Notes: generated from the sequence alone by a model not told the origin. 64,000 nucleotides of DNA from Winslowiella iniecta (GCF_001267535.1 NZ_JRXE01000024.1:1-64000), one strand, 5' to 3'; positions 1 to 8,675 are shown, counted from the stretch's first letter. A program made the numbers and translations.

Positions 1-126
1 TGGCAAGTAACCACCGTGATGTACCCGGACCCGGCGGTAATCAATGGCGTTTTTAAATACAGACTTAGCCATTTCTGACTCACCTTGGGTCAGACGTCTT
101 GAAGATCCCTCTTCGATAATCATCAT
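1..126 (-). CDS. 5' end of an Rhs/Vgr-associated (T6SS-type) protein, cut by the window edge
   Basis: Only the first 42 codons are present. The reading frame starts at ATG 126 (a second ATG follows immediately) behind a good ribosome binding site (GAGGGAG at about 134-140) and runs off the window. The N-terminus contains LTQGESEMAKSVF followed by IDYRRVRVHHGGYLP. This LTxGE...AKSVF...IDY.RV.VH.G pattern is, from memory, the opening of short proteins annotated as Rhs or Vgr-related in type VI secretion loci. It lies 15 bp after the lipoprotein gene on the same strand, so the two are probably co-transcribed. The family is inferred from this short stretch only, and the rest of the protein (catalytic or toxin part) cannot be seen. 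Confidence 0.5.
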   Translation of the reverse strand, partial: MMIIEEGSSRRLTQGESEMAKSVFKNAIDYRRVRVHHGGYLP

Positions 127-141
127 TTTTATTCTCCCTCG

Positions 142-537
142 CTAAGCTTTCAGATTTTGCAGCTCAAACCTTGCTCTCCAGAAACGTTTGGTTTCCACCT
201 GATTGGGTGGCACGATAGTGTAAATGGTGACGCTATATTTCTGATATGGCTGAAATTTATAGTCGACTGGAATGCATTGGCCGGGAACGACTATTTTGAT
301 TGGGAAATCGAGGTCGTCACTGCGCCATACTTCACTTAAAGTGTCATCTTCAGCTATTTTTCTTACGACTATAGCCATAATGCGAGACTGATTATTTCCG
401 GTGACTGACTCCTTTTTTACCTTAAAACAAGGCTGCCCATTTTGCCCCAATGAAACCAGTGCAGCTCTGTGTGGCAATGGATGGACAGGACAGCCAGCCA
501 GCAGAAAGCAACATGCAAGAAGAATAACTATTTTCAT
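142..537 (-). CDS. Small periplasmic lipoprotein, putative T6SS immunity lipoprotein
   Basis: 131 residues with a short hydrophobic signal sequence ending in a lipobox (LLAGC, Cys16), so an exported, lipid-anchored protein. Pro17 rather than Asp at +2 suggests outer-membrane sorting. The mature part is about 115 residues with alternating hydrophobic/charged stretches, likely a small beta-rich domain; no catalytic motif is evident. The layout (lipobox, then GQNGQPCF near residue 35, then a PGQCIP segment) resembles lipoproteins annotated as putative T6SS immunity lipoproteins. It is immediately upstream of the edge-truncated Rhs/Vgr-associated gene, which supports that reading. Function is inferred from family resemblance and context; a non-immunity lipoprotein remains possible. 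Confidence 0.6.
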   Translation of the reverse strand: MKIVILLACCFLLAGCPVHPLPHRAALVSLGQNGQPCFKVKKESVTGNNQSRIMAIVVRKIAEDDTLSEVWRSDDLDFPIKIVVPGQCIPVDYKFQPYQKYSVTIYTIVPPNQVETKRFWRARFELQNLKA

Positions 538-737
538 TTGAACAGGCTTCTTTTGTTGGTCGGGTCAATGATAAAACAGGCCAATGTGCTCTCATATTTA
601 TCTTCCTGAAGCGATGTAATACCAGAAAGATAGCACAGGTGAGATTTATTCCGGAGTGTCAAAGGACGGATTTGTGAGGGGTATTAGAAAACATTAAGGT
701 AATTATTTTAATGAATATAATATAACTTGATGTCATT

Positions 738-763
738 CTGCGGGAGGGTTATCCCTCCCGCAG
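738..763. terminator. Strong hairpin after mgtA, terminator-like
   Basis: Perfect 11-bp inverted repeat CTGCGGGAGGG / CCCTCCCGCAG with a 4-nt loop (TTAT), 17 bp beyond the mgtA stop codon. There is no clear U-tract on either side, so it may act as a 3' stabilising hairpin rather than a strict intrinsic terminator. The rest of 541-779 is AT-rich and holds no gene; it should contain the promoter of the lipoprotein gene. Confidence 0.5.
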
Positions 764-779
764 TAACACTAACAGCTAA

Positions 780-3473
780 TTAAAACCACTGGCCAAACTT
801 GCGCATATACAGCTGTTTCATACCCTGGCTCAGCAGACAATAACCCAGCAGCGTGGCCAGTAACCATGGGAAATAAGTCAGCGGCAATGATTGCAGGCCA
901 AACCATGAATTAAACGGTGAGAACGGCAGGCCGATACCGATAATCACCACCAGAATTGTGGTCAGCATAATAGGCCAGGTGGCACGGGCCTGAATAAACG
1001 GAATCTTCTGGGTGCGTAACATATGCACCACTAACGTCTGTGACAGTAATCCCTCAATAAACCAGCCGGACTGGAACAATGCCTGATGGTCGGCACTGTT
1101 GGCACCAAAAATATGCCACATCAGTGCAAAGGTGGTGATATCAAAAATTGATGAAGTTGGCCCCATCCACAGCATAAAACGACCAATGTTTTTGGCGTCC
1201 CATTTACGTGGTTTGCGCACAAACTCTTTATCCATTTTATCCCAGGGTAAGGCCAGCTGCGAAATATCGTAAATCAGGTTTTGCAGCAGCAGCTGGATAG
1301 CCAGCATCGGTAAAAAAGGTATAAAAGCACTGGCTACCAGAATCGAGAATACGTTACCAAAGTTTGAGCTGGCGGTAATATTGAGATATTTGATGATATT
1401 ACCAAAGGTCTGGCGACCGACCAGTACGCCTTGTTCCAGCACCATCAGGCTTTTTTCCAGCAGGATAATATCAGCGGACTCTTTGGCAATATCGGTGGCA
1501 CTGTCGACGGAAATACCGACATCCGCCGCCCGCAGAGCTGCCGCATCGTTTATGCCGTCACCAAGGAAACCGACGGTATGACCATTTGCCTGCAACAATG
1601 TCACCACTCGCTCTTTCTGAGACGGCGTCAGTTTGGCAAAAATCGTATGCAGTTCGATCCGTGGTTTCAACTGCTCATCGTTTAACTGCTCAATCTCATC
1701 GCCCAGCATCGGTACACCCGCATCCACGCCAAGGTCGCGGCAGATTTTGGCGGTAATCAGCGGATTATCGCCGGTCAGAATTTTAATCTGTACGCCATTG
1801 TGTTGCAGGGCGTGAATCGCTGCTGCGGCACTCTCTTTCGCGGGATCGAGGAAGGTCAGCATACCGCACAGCGTTAAATCACGCTCATCCTCGATCGTAA
1901 GACGTTGATACCAGTTGTTGCTCTCCATGGCACGGGTCGCGACCAGCAAAACACGATAACCTTGCTGGTTAAGCTCGGCTGCGCGCCGGGTAATATCCTC
2001 ACGCCAGGCTGGCGTCATCTTTTCAACCTGACCATCAAGGTTAAGGTGAGTGGTGATGGCCAGCATCTCTTCCAGCGCACCTTTGCAGACCAGCTGATGC
2101 TGACCCAGCTCATTACTGACGCTGACCGACAGGCGGCGACGGGTGAAATCAAACGCCAGCTCATCGACTTTACGATAGTTGCGTGGCAGATCCTGTGTGT
2201 CGCGGGCGAATTCCAGCACCGCACGATCCATCAGGTTTTTCAGCCCGCTCTGGTGGAAACTGTTTAACCAGGCCAGATCAAGCACCTGGCGGCAGGGGCG
2301 TCCAAGCACATCAAGGTGCTGCTCCAGTGCAATATGATCCTGCGTCAGGGTGCCGGTTTTGTCGGTGCACAGCACATCCATTGCGCCGAAGTTCTGGATC
2401 GCATTCAGGCGTTTAACCACCACTTTGCGGCGCGCCATGGCCATCGCACCTTTCGCGAGATTAGTGCTGACAATCATCGGCAGCATTTCCGGGGTTAAAC
2501 CGACCGCCACCGCCACGGCAAACAGTGCCGCATCCAGCCAGTCGCCCTTGGTCATGCCGTTAATCACAAAGACAATCGGCACCATAATGAACATAAAGCG
2601 GATCAGCAGCCAGCTGACGCTGTTTACTCCACGATCAAAGGCAGTGGGCGCGCGTTTGCCAACAATGTTTTTTGCCAGTGAACCAAACCAGCTCTGGTTG
2701 CCGGTCGCCACCACCACGGCGGTTGCATGACCACTGACGACATTGGTGCCCATCAGGCAGACATTTGGCAAGCCGGGCAGGGCACCTTCACCAATTTCAT
2801 GCGCAGTTTGTGGTAGATCGTTCAGACAAAATTTCTCCACAGGCAAGGCTTCGCCGGTCAGCGCTGCCTGGCTGACCAGCAGATCCTGCGATTCAATCAG
2901 TTTGATATCGGCCGGGATAATATCGCCTGCTGATATCGAGATAATATCGCCCGGCACCAGCTGTTGCTGATTGACATACATCCACTGCGGAGTGGAATGA
3001 TCAACGTGACGGCGGCGAGTGGTCACTTGCGTGCGAACCAGTGATTTCAGCGCATCCGCCGCTTTATTAGTGCGAAACTCCTGCCAGAAACGCAGCAGGC
3101 CGCTCAGCCCAATCATCACTGACATAATGATCACGCCAGTCAGATCGGTTTCTTCACCCTGCTGAGCAGGCAACCAGTAGTCGGTGAAGAAACTGATACT
3201 GGCGAGTCCCATCAATACAAAGATAAATGGATTTTTAAACGCCATCAGTAGCTGAATCAGCGCATGCGGCGCTTTTTCCTGCGCCACCTGATTGAGGCCA
3301 AACTGCTCGAGTCGTGATTCAGCCTGTTGGCTGGTTAACCCTTTTGGGCTGCTGTTTAGAGTGGAAAAGGTGCTGTCAATGCTGACCTGCGCCTCGTTGG
3401 CAATCGGCCAGTTTTTGGCTTTAGAGTGGTGCTGGCGGCGCGCTGGTTGCGCCATATCGATCATCTGAGTCAT
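780..3473 (-). CDS. mgtA: Magnesium-translocating P-type ATPase MgtA
   Basis: 897 residues (E. coli MgtA is 898). Inner-membrane P3-type ATPase that imports Mg2+ down its gradient at the cost of ATP. Seen in order: N-terminal cytoplasmic tail, first membrane pair (about 80-130), actuator domain with LTGEALPVEK (205-214), M3/M4 with GLTPEMLP, the phosphorylation motif DKTGTLT with Asp371, the hinge motif GDGINDAAAL, and six C-terminal membrane helices. The start ATG at 3473 is preceded by GGAA about 10 nt upstream. The gene stands alone and is preceded by a leader with a small ORF and an overlapping intrinsic terminator (3530-3619), the layout of Mg2+-responsive mgtA leaders in relatives. No damage is seen. 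Confidence 0.97.
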   Translation of the reverse strand: MTQMIDMAQPARRQHHSKAKNWPIANEAQVSIDSTFSTLNSSPKGLTSQQAESRLEQFGLNQVAQEKAPHALIQLLMAFKNPFIFVLMGLASISFFTDYWLPAQQGEETDLTGVIIMSVMIGLSGLLRFWQEFRTNKAADALKSLVRTQVTTRRRHVDHSTPQWMYVNQQQLVPGDIISISAGDIIPADIKLIESQDLLVSQAALTGEALPVEKFCLNDLPQTAHEIGEGALPGLPNVCLMGTNVVSGHATAVVVATGNQSWFGSLAKNIVGKRAPTAFDRGVNSVSWLLIRFMFIMVPIVFVINGMTKGDWLDAALFAVAVAVGLTPEMLPMIVSTNLAKGAMAMARRKVVVKRLNAIQNFGAMDVLCTDKTGTLTQDHIALEQHLDVLGRPCRQVLDLAWLNSFHQSGLKNLMDRAVLEFARDTQDLPRNYRKVDELAFDFTRRRLSVSVSNELGQHQLVCKGALEEMLAITTHLNLDGQVEKMTPAWREDITRRAAELNQQGYRVLLVATRAMESNNWYQRLTIEDERDLTLCGMLTFLDPAKESAAAAIHALQHNGVQIKILTGDNPLITAKICRDLGVDAGVPMLGDEIEQLNDEQLKPRIELHTIFAKLTPSQKERVVTLLQANGHTVGFLGDGINDAAALRAADVGISVDSATDIAKESADIILLEKSLMVLEQGVLVGRQTFGNIIKYLNITASSNFGNVFSILVASAFIPFLPMLAIQLLLQNLIYDISQLALPWDKMDKEFVRKPRKWDAKNIGRFMLWMGPTSSIFDITTFALMWHIFGANSADHQALFQSGWFIEGLLSQTLVVHMLRTQKIPFIQARATWPIMLTTILVVIIGIGLPFSPFNSWFGLQSLPLTYFPWLLATLLGYCLLSQGMKQLYMRKFGQWF

Positions 3474-3529
3474 GTCTGCTTATTCCAAATTATACGCACG
3501 GCAATCTCTCTCAAAGTGAGATAGACGTG

Positions 3530-3587
3530 AAAAAAATATGGCGTTGCAGGTGGGGAAAAGAACTAGCTCAGTGCTCCCACGCAACGC
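3530..3587 (-). terminator. Intrinsic terminator/attenuator in the mgtA leader
   Basis: Read on the minus strand, a 12-bp stem (GCGTTGC+GTGGG pairing with CCCAC+GCAACGC, with a 2-nt bulge) is followed by CATATTTTTTTC, a 7-U tract. Arms are at 3576-3587 and 3541-3554, the U-tract at 3530-3536. The stop codon of the leader ORF sits in the loop, and the ORF covers the whole 5' arm. Ribosome position on the leader should therefore decide whether the terminator forms. It lies 57 bp upstream of the mgtA start, so this is an attenuator and not the end of another gene. Confidence 0.75.
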
Positions 3588-3619
3588 GGATTACGCTGCG
3601 TACTGGGGTGCTCGTCCAT
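3563..3619 (-). CDS. 18-residue mgtA leader peptide (MgtL-like)
   Basis: Short ORF with a perfect ribosome binding site (AAGGAG, 6 nt before ATG 3619) and stop TAG at 3563-3565. It encodes MDEHPSTQRNPRCVGALS. It lies about 90 bp before mgtA on the same strand. In E. coli and Salmonella the mgtA leader encodes MgtL, also 17-18 residues with acidic and proline residues near the N-terminus, which couples ribosome behaviour at low Mg2+ or low proline to transcription into mgtA. Here the acidic pair D2-E3 and prolines P5 and P11 are compatible with that idea, but the sequence is not the E. coli one. The last codons lie in the 5' arm of the terminator described separately. Its function as a regulatory leader is inference. 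Confidence 0.65.
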   Translation of the reverse strand: MDEHPSTQRNPRCVGALS

Positions 3620-3631
3620 GGTAACTCCTTA

Positions 3632-3650
3632 ATTATCACCGGGTGATAAT
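3632..3650. promoter_or_regulatory. Perfect 9-bp palindrome, operator-like
   Basis: ATTATCACC-G-GGTGATAAT, a perfect inverted repeat with a single central base, lies just upstream of the leader ORF's ribosome binding site and overlaps the candidate -10 of the mgtA promoter. It could be a repressor operator or a small hairpin at the 5' end of the leader RNA. I cannot assign it to a known regulator. Confidence 0.5.
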
Positions 3651-3673
3651 GAGCTTAAAAACCTGAATAACAG
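3646..3673 (-). promoter_or_regulatory. mgtA: Candidate mgtA promoter
   Basis: On the minus strand CTGTTA (3673-3668) is followed after 16 nt by CATTAT (3651-3646). A second CTGTTA lies 12 nt upstream (3685-3680). The paired hexamers recall the PhoP box (two GTTTA-type hexamers with 11-nt period), but the period here is 12, so PhoP control is only a suggestion. Confidence 0.35.
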
Positions 3674-3689
3674 GATCGGTAACAGACTG

Positions 3690-4352
3690 CTGTGCAGCGA
3701 TGGCGCAGCAGAAATACGGCTGAGCTTCAGCCTGGAGGAAAAAGGGTATGGGAAAAGATCAGCATCATAAGTACTCGTCTGTTTATAGTTTTCAAAGCAG
3801 ACGAGCCGGAGGGATCGCTGCTTGCCAGGGCGGCAAGCAACAGGCTTGCCTTAATTAGATCGGTGACTGTCCAAAAAAGGTTTCTCCACAATAATTCGCG
3901 GGACGAACTATACTGCCGCTCCCGCAGGCTGTAAACCGTACTTCCTCAACCAAAGCTCAACGTTCGGGTTTTAGCCAGTTAGCCTGTTGTCGGCAACTAT
4001 TTTGCGCTCAATGAGATTTTTCCCTCCGTTTTAAATAACCACCGGTTATAGATGTGCTCTTAAAGAAGCATAACCGCTGAGGAAATCAGGGTGGTGCATG
4101 CTAAGTGACTGGCTATACGACTCATTCTGGCCTGCTTCTGGTCACGGAAATGCGCATTTATTCGGTGGTTGACGAATCGCGCCAGATAATGTTGCTTTTT
4201 TGTAAACAGATTAACAAGCAAGCGAAATCCTGATATGCTGCCCCACGCGAAACCGGGCACCTTTACACCTTACCCTACACAAGGAGGGTTAATCACCCGA
4301 CGTGAAAAAAGGTGGTCGGAAAGACAAATACAATGAGAGCGAGGAGAACGTC
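3690..4352. other. Long intergenic region between mgtA leader and acnB
   Basis: About 660 bp with no convincing gene. It contains two clear hairpins: CTCGTCTG/CAGACGAG (3774-3805) and TGCTTGCC/GGCAAGCA with a 5-nt loop (3819-3839), the latter followed by a third GGCTTGCC copy. There is also a short palindrome ATAACC-ACC-GGTTAT near 4035-4049. The right part should hold the acnB promoter(s); TGATATGCTG near 4232 is a possible extended -10. The left part could hold a small RNA, but no U-tract terminator supports a defined transcript. Confidence 0.4.
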
Positions 4353-6950
4353 GTGCTAGAAGAATACCGTAAGCACGTTGCCGAGCGTGCCGCCGAAGGG
4401 ATTGTTCCTAAACCGTTAGATGCTTCCCAAATGGCCGCGCTGGTTGAACTGCTGAAAACCCCTCCTGCGGGTGAAGAAGAATTTCTGTCTGATCTGTTAA
4501 TTAATCGAGTTCCGCCAGGTGTTGATGAAGCGGCCTATGTAAAAGCCGGATTCCTGGCTGCTATCGCGAAAGGCGAAGCGACTTCTCCTCTGGTTTCTCC
4601 TGAAAAAGCCGTTGAACTGCTGGGCACTATGCAGGGCGGTTACAATATTCATCCGCTGATTGATGCGCTGGATGATGACAAACTGGCACCGATTGCCGCG
4701 AAAGCCCTGTCTCATACGCTGCTGATGTTCGACAGCTTCCATGACGTTGACGAGAAAGCCAAAGCCGGCAACCCGCACGCGCAGCAGGTACTGCAATCCT
4801 GGGCCGATGCCGATTGGTATTTGTCACGCCCTGAGCTGGCGGAAAAGATCACCGTAACCGTGTTTAAAGTGACCGGTGAAACCAATACCGATGACCTTTC
4901 TCCGGCACCGGATGCCTGGTCACGTCCGGACATCCCACTGCACGCGCTGGCGATGCTGAAAAACTCACGTGAAGGCATCGAACCCGACGAAGCGGGTAAC
5001 GTGGGTCCAATCAAGCAGATCGAAGCGCTGAAACAGAAAGGCTTTCCGCTGGCTTATGTCGGCGATGTCGTCGGTACTGGTTCTTCGCGTAAATCCGCCA
5101 CCAACTCGGTGCTGTGGTTTATGGGTGATGACATCCCTAACGTGCCGAACAAAAAAGGCGGTGGCGTGGTGCTGGGCGGTAAAATCGCACCCATCTTCTT
5201 CAATACCATGGAAGATGCCGGCGCACTGCCGATCGAAGTCGATGTCGATAACCTGAATACCGGCGATGTCATTGATATCTATCCGTACAAGGGCGAAGTG
5301 CGCAATCATGACACCGGTGAGGTGCTGGCGAATTTCGAACTGAAAACCGACGTACTGCTTGATGAAGTGCGTGCCGGTGGTCGTATTCCACTGATTATCG
5401 GTCGTGGGCTGACCAGCCGTGCGCGTGAAGCGCTGGGTCTGCCGCACAGCGATGTGTTCCGCGTGGCGAAAGATGTGGCAGAGAGCAGCCGCGGCTTCTC
5501 ACTGGCACAGAAAATGGTGGGTCGTGCTTGCGGTACCGAAGGCGTGCGTCCGGGGCAATATTGCGAACCTAAAATGACCTCGGTCGGTTCGCAGGATACC
5601 ACTGGCCCAATGACCCGTGATGAGCTGAAAGATCTGGCGTGCCTCGGCTTCTCGGCTGACCTGGTGATGCAGTCATTCTGCCATACCGCAGCCTATCCGA
5701 AGCCGGTTGACGTCAGCACTCACCACACGCTGCCAGACTTTATTATGAACCGTGGCGGTGTTTCACTGCGTCCGGGCGACGGCATTATCCACAGCTGGCT
5801 GAACCGTATGCTGCTGCCGGATACCGTCGGTACCGGTGGTGACTCTCATACCCGTTTCCCGATTGGTATCTCTTTCCCGGCGGGTTCGGGTCTGGTGGCG
5901 TTTGCTGCTGCCACCGGCGTAATGCCGCTGGATATGCCGGAATCGGTACTGGTACGCTTTAAAGGCAAAATGCAGCCGGGTATCACCCTGCGCGATCTGG
6001 TTCACGCCATTCCGCTGTATGCCATCAAAGCGGGTCTGCTGACTGTCGAGAAGAAAGGTAAGAAAAATATCTTCTCTGGCCGCATCCTGGAAATTGAAGG
6101 CTTACCGGATCTGAAAGTGGAGCAGGCATTTGAGCTGTCGGATGCGTCCGCCGAGCGTTCTGCTGCCGGCTGTACCATTAAGCTGGGCAAAGATCCGATC
6201 ATTGAATACCTTAATTCCAATATCGTGCTGCTGAAGTGGATGATTGCTGAAGGCTATGGCGACCGCCGTACGCTGGAGCGTCGTATCCAGGGCATGCAGA
6301 AATGGCTGGACGATCCGCAACTGCTGGAAGGTGATGCGGATGCGGAATACGCCGCGGTGATCGATATCGATCTGGCTGACATCAAAGAGCCAATCCTGTG
6401 CGCGCCGAACGATCCTGACGATGCGCGTCTGCTGTCTGACGTGCAGGGCGAGAAGATCGACGAAGTGTTTATCGGTTCCTGCATGACCAACATTGGTCAC
6501 TTCCGTGCTGCCGGTAAACTGCTGGATGCGCATAAAGGCCAGTTACCCACCCGCCTGTGGGTGGCTCCGCCAACCAAGATGGATGCGGCACAGCTGACCG
6601 AAGAGGGCTACTACAGTGTGTTTGGTAAGAGCGGAGCGCGTATTGAGATCCCAGGTTGCTCACTCTGTATGGGTAACCAGGCGCGTGTCGCTGATGGTTC
6701 GACGGTGGTTTCCACCTCAACCCGTAACTTCCCGAACCGCTTAGGTACCGGTGCTAACGTGTTCCTTGCGTCAGCAGAACTGGCGGCAGTATCTTCACTG
6801 CTGGGCAAGCTGCCAACGCCAGACGAGTATCAGCAGTTTATGGAGCAGGTGGATAAGACGGCGGTAGATACCTACCGTTATCTGAACTTTGACCAGCTGG
6901 GCCAGTATACGGATAAAGCTGACGGTGTGATTTTCCAGACCGCAGTATAA
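4353..6950 (+). CDS. acnB: Aconitate hydratase B
   Basis: 865 residues from the GTG at 4353, exactly the E. coli length. This start is chosen because translation gives [15 protein letters not shown] directly behind GAGGAGA, while the in-frame upstream extension has no homology. It interconverts citrate, cis-aconitate and isocitrate in the TCA cycle; as the apo-form it is known in E. coli to bind mRNA. Seen: N-terminal HEAT-like domain (1-160), the swivel domain, and the [4Fe-4S] ligands in the C-terminal half (a Cys in [10 protein letters not shown], and two in [10 protein letters not shown]). It stands alone with its own terminator. GTG initiation and the spacing look like the E. coli gene. 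Confidence 0.98.
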   Translation: MLEEYRKHVAERAAEGIVPKPLDASQMAALVELLKTPPAGEEEFLSDLLINRVPPGVDEAAYVKAGFLAAIAKGEATSPLVSPEKAVELLGTMQGGYNIHPLIDALDDDKLAPIAAKALSHTLLMFDSFHDVDEKAKAGNPHAQQVLQSWADADWYLSRPELAEKITVTVFKVTGETNTDDLSPAPDAWSRPDIPLHALAMLKNSREGIEPDEAGNVGPIKQIEALKQKGFPLAYVGDVVGTGSSRKSATNSVLWFMGDDIPNVPNKKGGGVVLGGKIAPIFFNTMEDAGALPIEVDVDNLNTGDVIDIYPYKGEVRNHDTGEVLANFELKTDVLLDEVRAGGRIPLIIGRGLTSRAREALGLPHSDVFRVAKDVAESSRGFSLAQKMVGRACGTEGVRPGQYCEPKMTSVGSQDTTGPMTRDELKDLACLGFSADLVMQSFCHTAAYPKPVDVSTHHTLPDFIMNRGGVSLRPGDGIIHSWLNRMLLPDTVGTGGDSHTRFPIGISFPAGSGLVAFAAATGVMPLDMPESVLVRFKGKMQPGITLRDLVHAIPLYAIKAGLLTVEKKGKKNIFSGRILEIEGLPDLKVEQAFELSDASAERSAAGCTIKLGKDPIIEYLNSNIVLLKWMIAEGYGDRRTLERRIQGMQKWLDDPQLLEGDADAEYAAVIDIDLADIKEPILCAPNDPDDARLLSDVQGEKIDEVFIGSCMTNIGHFRAAGKLLDAHKGQLPTRLWVAPPTKMDAAQLTEEGYYSVFGKSGARIEIPGCSLCMGNQARVADGSTVVSTSTRNFPNRLGTGANVFLASAELAAVSSLLGKLPTPDEYQQFMEQVDKTAVDTYRYLNFDQLGQYTDKADGVIFQTAV

Positions 6951-6971
6951 TTTCAGTTCAGTCACTGCATC

Positions 6972-7003
6972 AAAAGGAGCCGGTTAAGGCTCCTTTTTTT
7001 ATT
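6972..7003 (+). terminator. Rho-independent terminator of acnB
   Basis: AAAGGAGCC-GGTTAA-GGCTCCTTT followed by a T-run, 22 bp after the acnB stop codon. Confidence 0.9.
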
Positions 7004-7151
7004 GCCGTGGCAAACCCTTTAGCCTTAAACGCTGCTTTTCCTGACTGAGACTGCGATAATGCGAGTTAAACCCCATTAATTACCCGCTAAGCGCGGAGAA
7101 TGCACGACAGCAGTGTATGAAAAGGCCGTCTGGCTGACAGAGGAAAGCAGT

Positions 7152-7514
7152 ATGGAATACGAATTTTTGCATGACGTCACCGGTGTGGTGAAGGTACGCA
7201 TGTCGATGGGGCATGAGGTGGTGGGTCACTGGTTCAATGAAGAAGTAAAAGAAAACCTGGCGTTACTGGATGAAGTCGAAGCCGCGGTGCAGGCGATTAA
7301 AGGCAGCGAACGCCAGTGGCAGCGCGTCGGACATGAATACACGCTATGGATGGACGACGAAGAGATCATTATCCGTGCCAATCAGCTTAACTTTGAAGAT
7401 GAAGGGATGGAAGAAGGCATGAACTACTACGACGAAGAGAGCCTGTCGTTTTGCGGCGTGGAGGATTTTCTGGCGGTGATTGCTGCCTATCGCCTGTTTC
7501 TGCAAGGCAAGTAG
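7152..7514 (+). CDS. yacL: YacL family protein (UPF0231)
   Basis: 120 residues from ATG 7152, equal to E. coli YacL. The start is chosen because [19 protein letters not shown] matches the family's N-terminus and GAGGAAAG precedes it; an upstream in-frame ATG at 7113 would add 13 non-conserved residues. It is a small acidic soluble protein with conserved [20 protein letters not shown] and [13 protein letters not shown] segments. Function is unknown. It sits directly after acnB, as in E. coli, but has its own upstream space and is followed by a long imperfect palindrome. Confidence 0.93.
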   Translation: MEYEFLHDVTGVVKVRMSMGHEVVGHWFNEEVKENLALLDEVEAAVQAIKGSERQWQRVGHEYTLWMDDEEIIIRANQLNFEDEGMEEGMNYYDEESLSFCGVEDFLAVIAAYRLFLQGK

Positions 7515-7611
7515 TCGGGTTGGCGAGCGCTGCTGGCCGATAGCGTGCTCGTCGTGCAGGTCTTTCAGCTGACACTGACGACGTAGCCGGAAGATCCGGC
7601 AGCGCCCGACT
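7513..7611. repeat. Long imperfect palindrome between yacL and the PAS-LuxR gene
   Basis: A 99-bp self-complementary stretch overlapping the yacL stop: AGTCGGG (7513-7519) pairs with CCCGACT (7605-7611), CGCTGCTGG (7528-7536) with CCGGCAGCG (7596-7604), and a shorter CGTCGT/ACGACG pair lies inside. It separates convergent genes. It could be a bidirectional terminator structure, a structured RNA or a miniature inverted-repeat remnant; no U-tract is present. Confidence 0.5.
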
Positions 7612-7635
7612 TTCCATAGTTTTACGTGTGGTTAA

Positions 7636-8328
7636 TCATTCACTGATCAGCGGTAAAGACTGGCAACGTTCAAAGAAACTCTGCGGTATATAATTGCTGA
7701 TCTTGTTATCGTGACAGTATTCAATAATGCCGCGTTTGCAGCTGACGCCCGCTTTCTTATAGATACTTTGCGTGATATTACACACCGTACGCTGCGATAA
7801 ATGCAGCTTATGCGATATCTCGAGGCTGGAAAAGGCGTGCAGAATGTAAAACAACACCTCCCACTCACGTTTACTGAACAGTGAAGAGGGGGGAGTAAAG
7901 ACCAGTGATTCAGGTAACTTAATCTTATTCAGGCTGGTCAGGATCAGATTATCTACTGGCCGGCCATGAAAAATCGTCCCCCGGCAAATACCGCGCTCAT
8001 CAATCAGCGGATACTTATCAAAAAACCACGGCTGCAGCCACGCGTGATTTTCAAATGGATGGATTTCTATCGAGGTGACACGGTCGAGCAGACGTTCGAC
8101 CATGCGATCGTGATTCTGGAAGGCATCCTGAAAATCGGCGGTTGAGGCGGGCAGTTCGCCATCCAGCCTGCCCTCAACGGAAAAATGTGCCGGTAGCGCG
8201 AGTAAGCTGTGATATTTTTTATTGGCGTAAATAAATCGTGATTGGTTATCTTTCGCTCCCCAGGGCTCGGCACTGTTTTCCCAGAAGCGAATTAACATCT
8301 GCAACGAATCCTTTAAGTTTGCGCTCAT
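7636..8328 (-). CDS. PAS domain plus LuxR-type helix-turn-helix regulator
   Basis: 230 residues. The N-terminal half (about 10-125) looks like a PAS-type sensor: a helix, then AKDNQSRFIYANKKYHSLL, later RGTIFHGRPVDN. The C-terminal part has a GerE/LuxR DNA-binding domain (about 148-210) with LFSKREWEVLFYILHAFSS, ISHKLHLSQRTV and IYKKAGV. No autoinducer-binding residues or phosphoacceptor domain are visible, so the signal is unknown. It lies 41 bp downstream of the SfsB-like gene on the same strand, probably one operon, in a patch absent between yacL and speD in E. coli. Similar PAS-HTH regulators are common in Enterobacterales accessory regions; target genes cannot be deduced, but the divergent cupin gene is the nearest candidate. 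Confidence 0.75.
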   Translation of the reverse strand: MSANLKDSLQMLIRFWENSAEPWGAKDNQSRFIYANKKYHSLLALPAHFSVEGRLDGELPASTADFQDAFQNHDRMVERLLDRVTSIEIHPFENHAWLQPWFFDKYPLIDERGICRGTIFHGRPVDNLILTSLNKIKLPESLVFTPPSSLFSKREWEVLFYILHAFSSLEISHKLHLSQRTVCNITQSIYKKAGVSCKRGIIEYCHDNKISNYIPQSFFERCQSLPLISE

Positions 8329-8369
8329 TGCGATCCCTGCTCCATTTCTGTCTCTGGCCGGACACGGAA

Positions 8370-8675
8370 TTACTCGGTTAACAGCACAGGCGAATTCATC
8401 TGCTGTTCCGGCTGCTCTTTTTCTCTGACGCGTCGACGGATTAGCCTGCCTTTTTGATCAAAAAAACGACTCGGCCAGATTTCTTGCGGTGGAATACCAA
8501 TCGCATTGGCAATGATGATTTCACCTCGTGGCCAGGGGCGTATCAGTGTATTTCCCAGTGTGCTGGCTGACAGGCCATTCTCGCGCGAGAGTTTTGCCAG
8601 TGAACCTTTAGCTTTGCGCACGGCAGCCAGAATATCCTGCCGGTGCCAGTCATGTTTATCCGTTCTGATTTCCAT
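8370..8675 (-). CDS. SfsB/Nlp (Ner-like) winged-helix transcriptional regulator
   Basis: 101 residues. It matches the small SfsB/Ner family: DWHRQDILAAVRKAKGSLAKLSR, then LSASTLGNTLIRPWPRGE and the IGIPPQEIWPSRF block. E. coli SfsB (92 residues) has the same DWHPADI...RPWPKGE...WPSR pattern. These proteins descend from Mu-like Ner repressors and bind DNA through the helix-turn-helix around residues 20-50. It starts at ATG 8675 behind AGGAAT and is followed closely by the PAS-LuxR gene. Genuine orthology to sfsB is not certain because the neighbourhood differs and the C-terminal 20 residues are unique. A member of the sfsA maltose-regulatory story (sfsA is at 24806) is encoded far away, so no link is implied. 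Confidence 0.85.
   Translation of the reverse strand: MEIRTDKHDWHRQDILAAVRKAKGSLAKLSRENGLSASTLGNTLIRPWPRGEIIIANAIGIPPQEIWPSRFFDQKGRLIRRRVREKEQPEQQMNSPVLLTE

Noticed and set aside
3668-3685. Two CTGTTA hexamers as a PhoP box
   Set aside because: The period is 12 nt instead of 11 and the hexamers lack the GTTTA core, so I list it only as part of a candidate promoter.
4302-4352. Longer acnB N-terminus ([10 protein letters not shown]...)
   Set aside because: No homology; GTG 4353 has a ribosome site and gives the exact family length.
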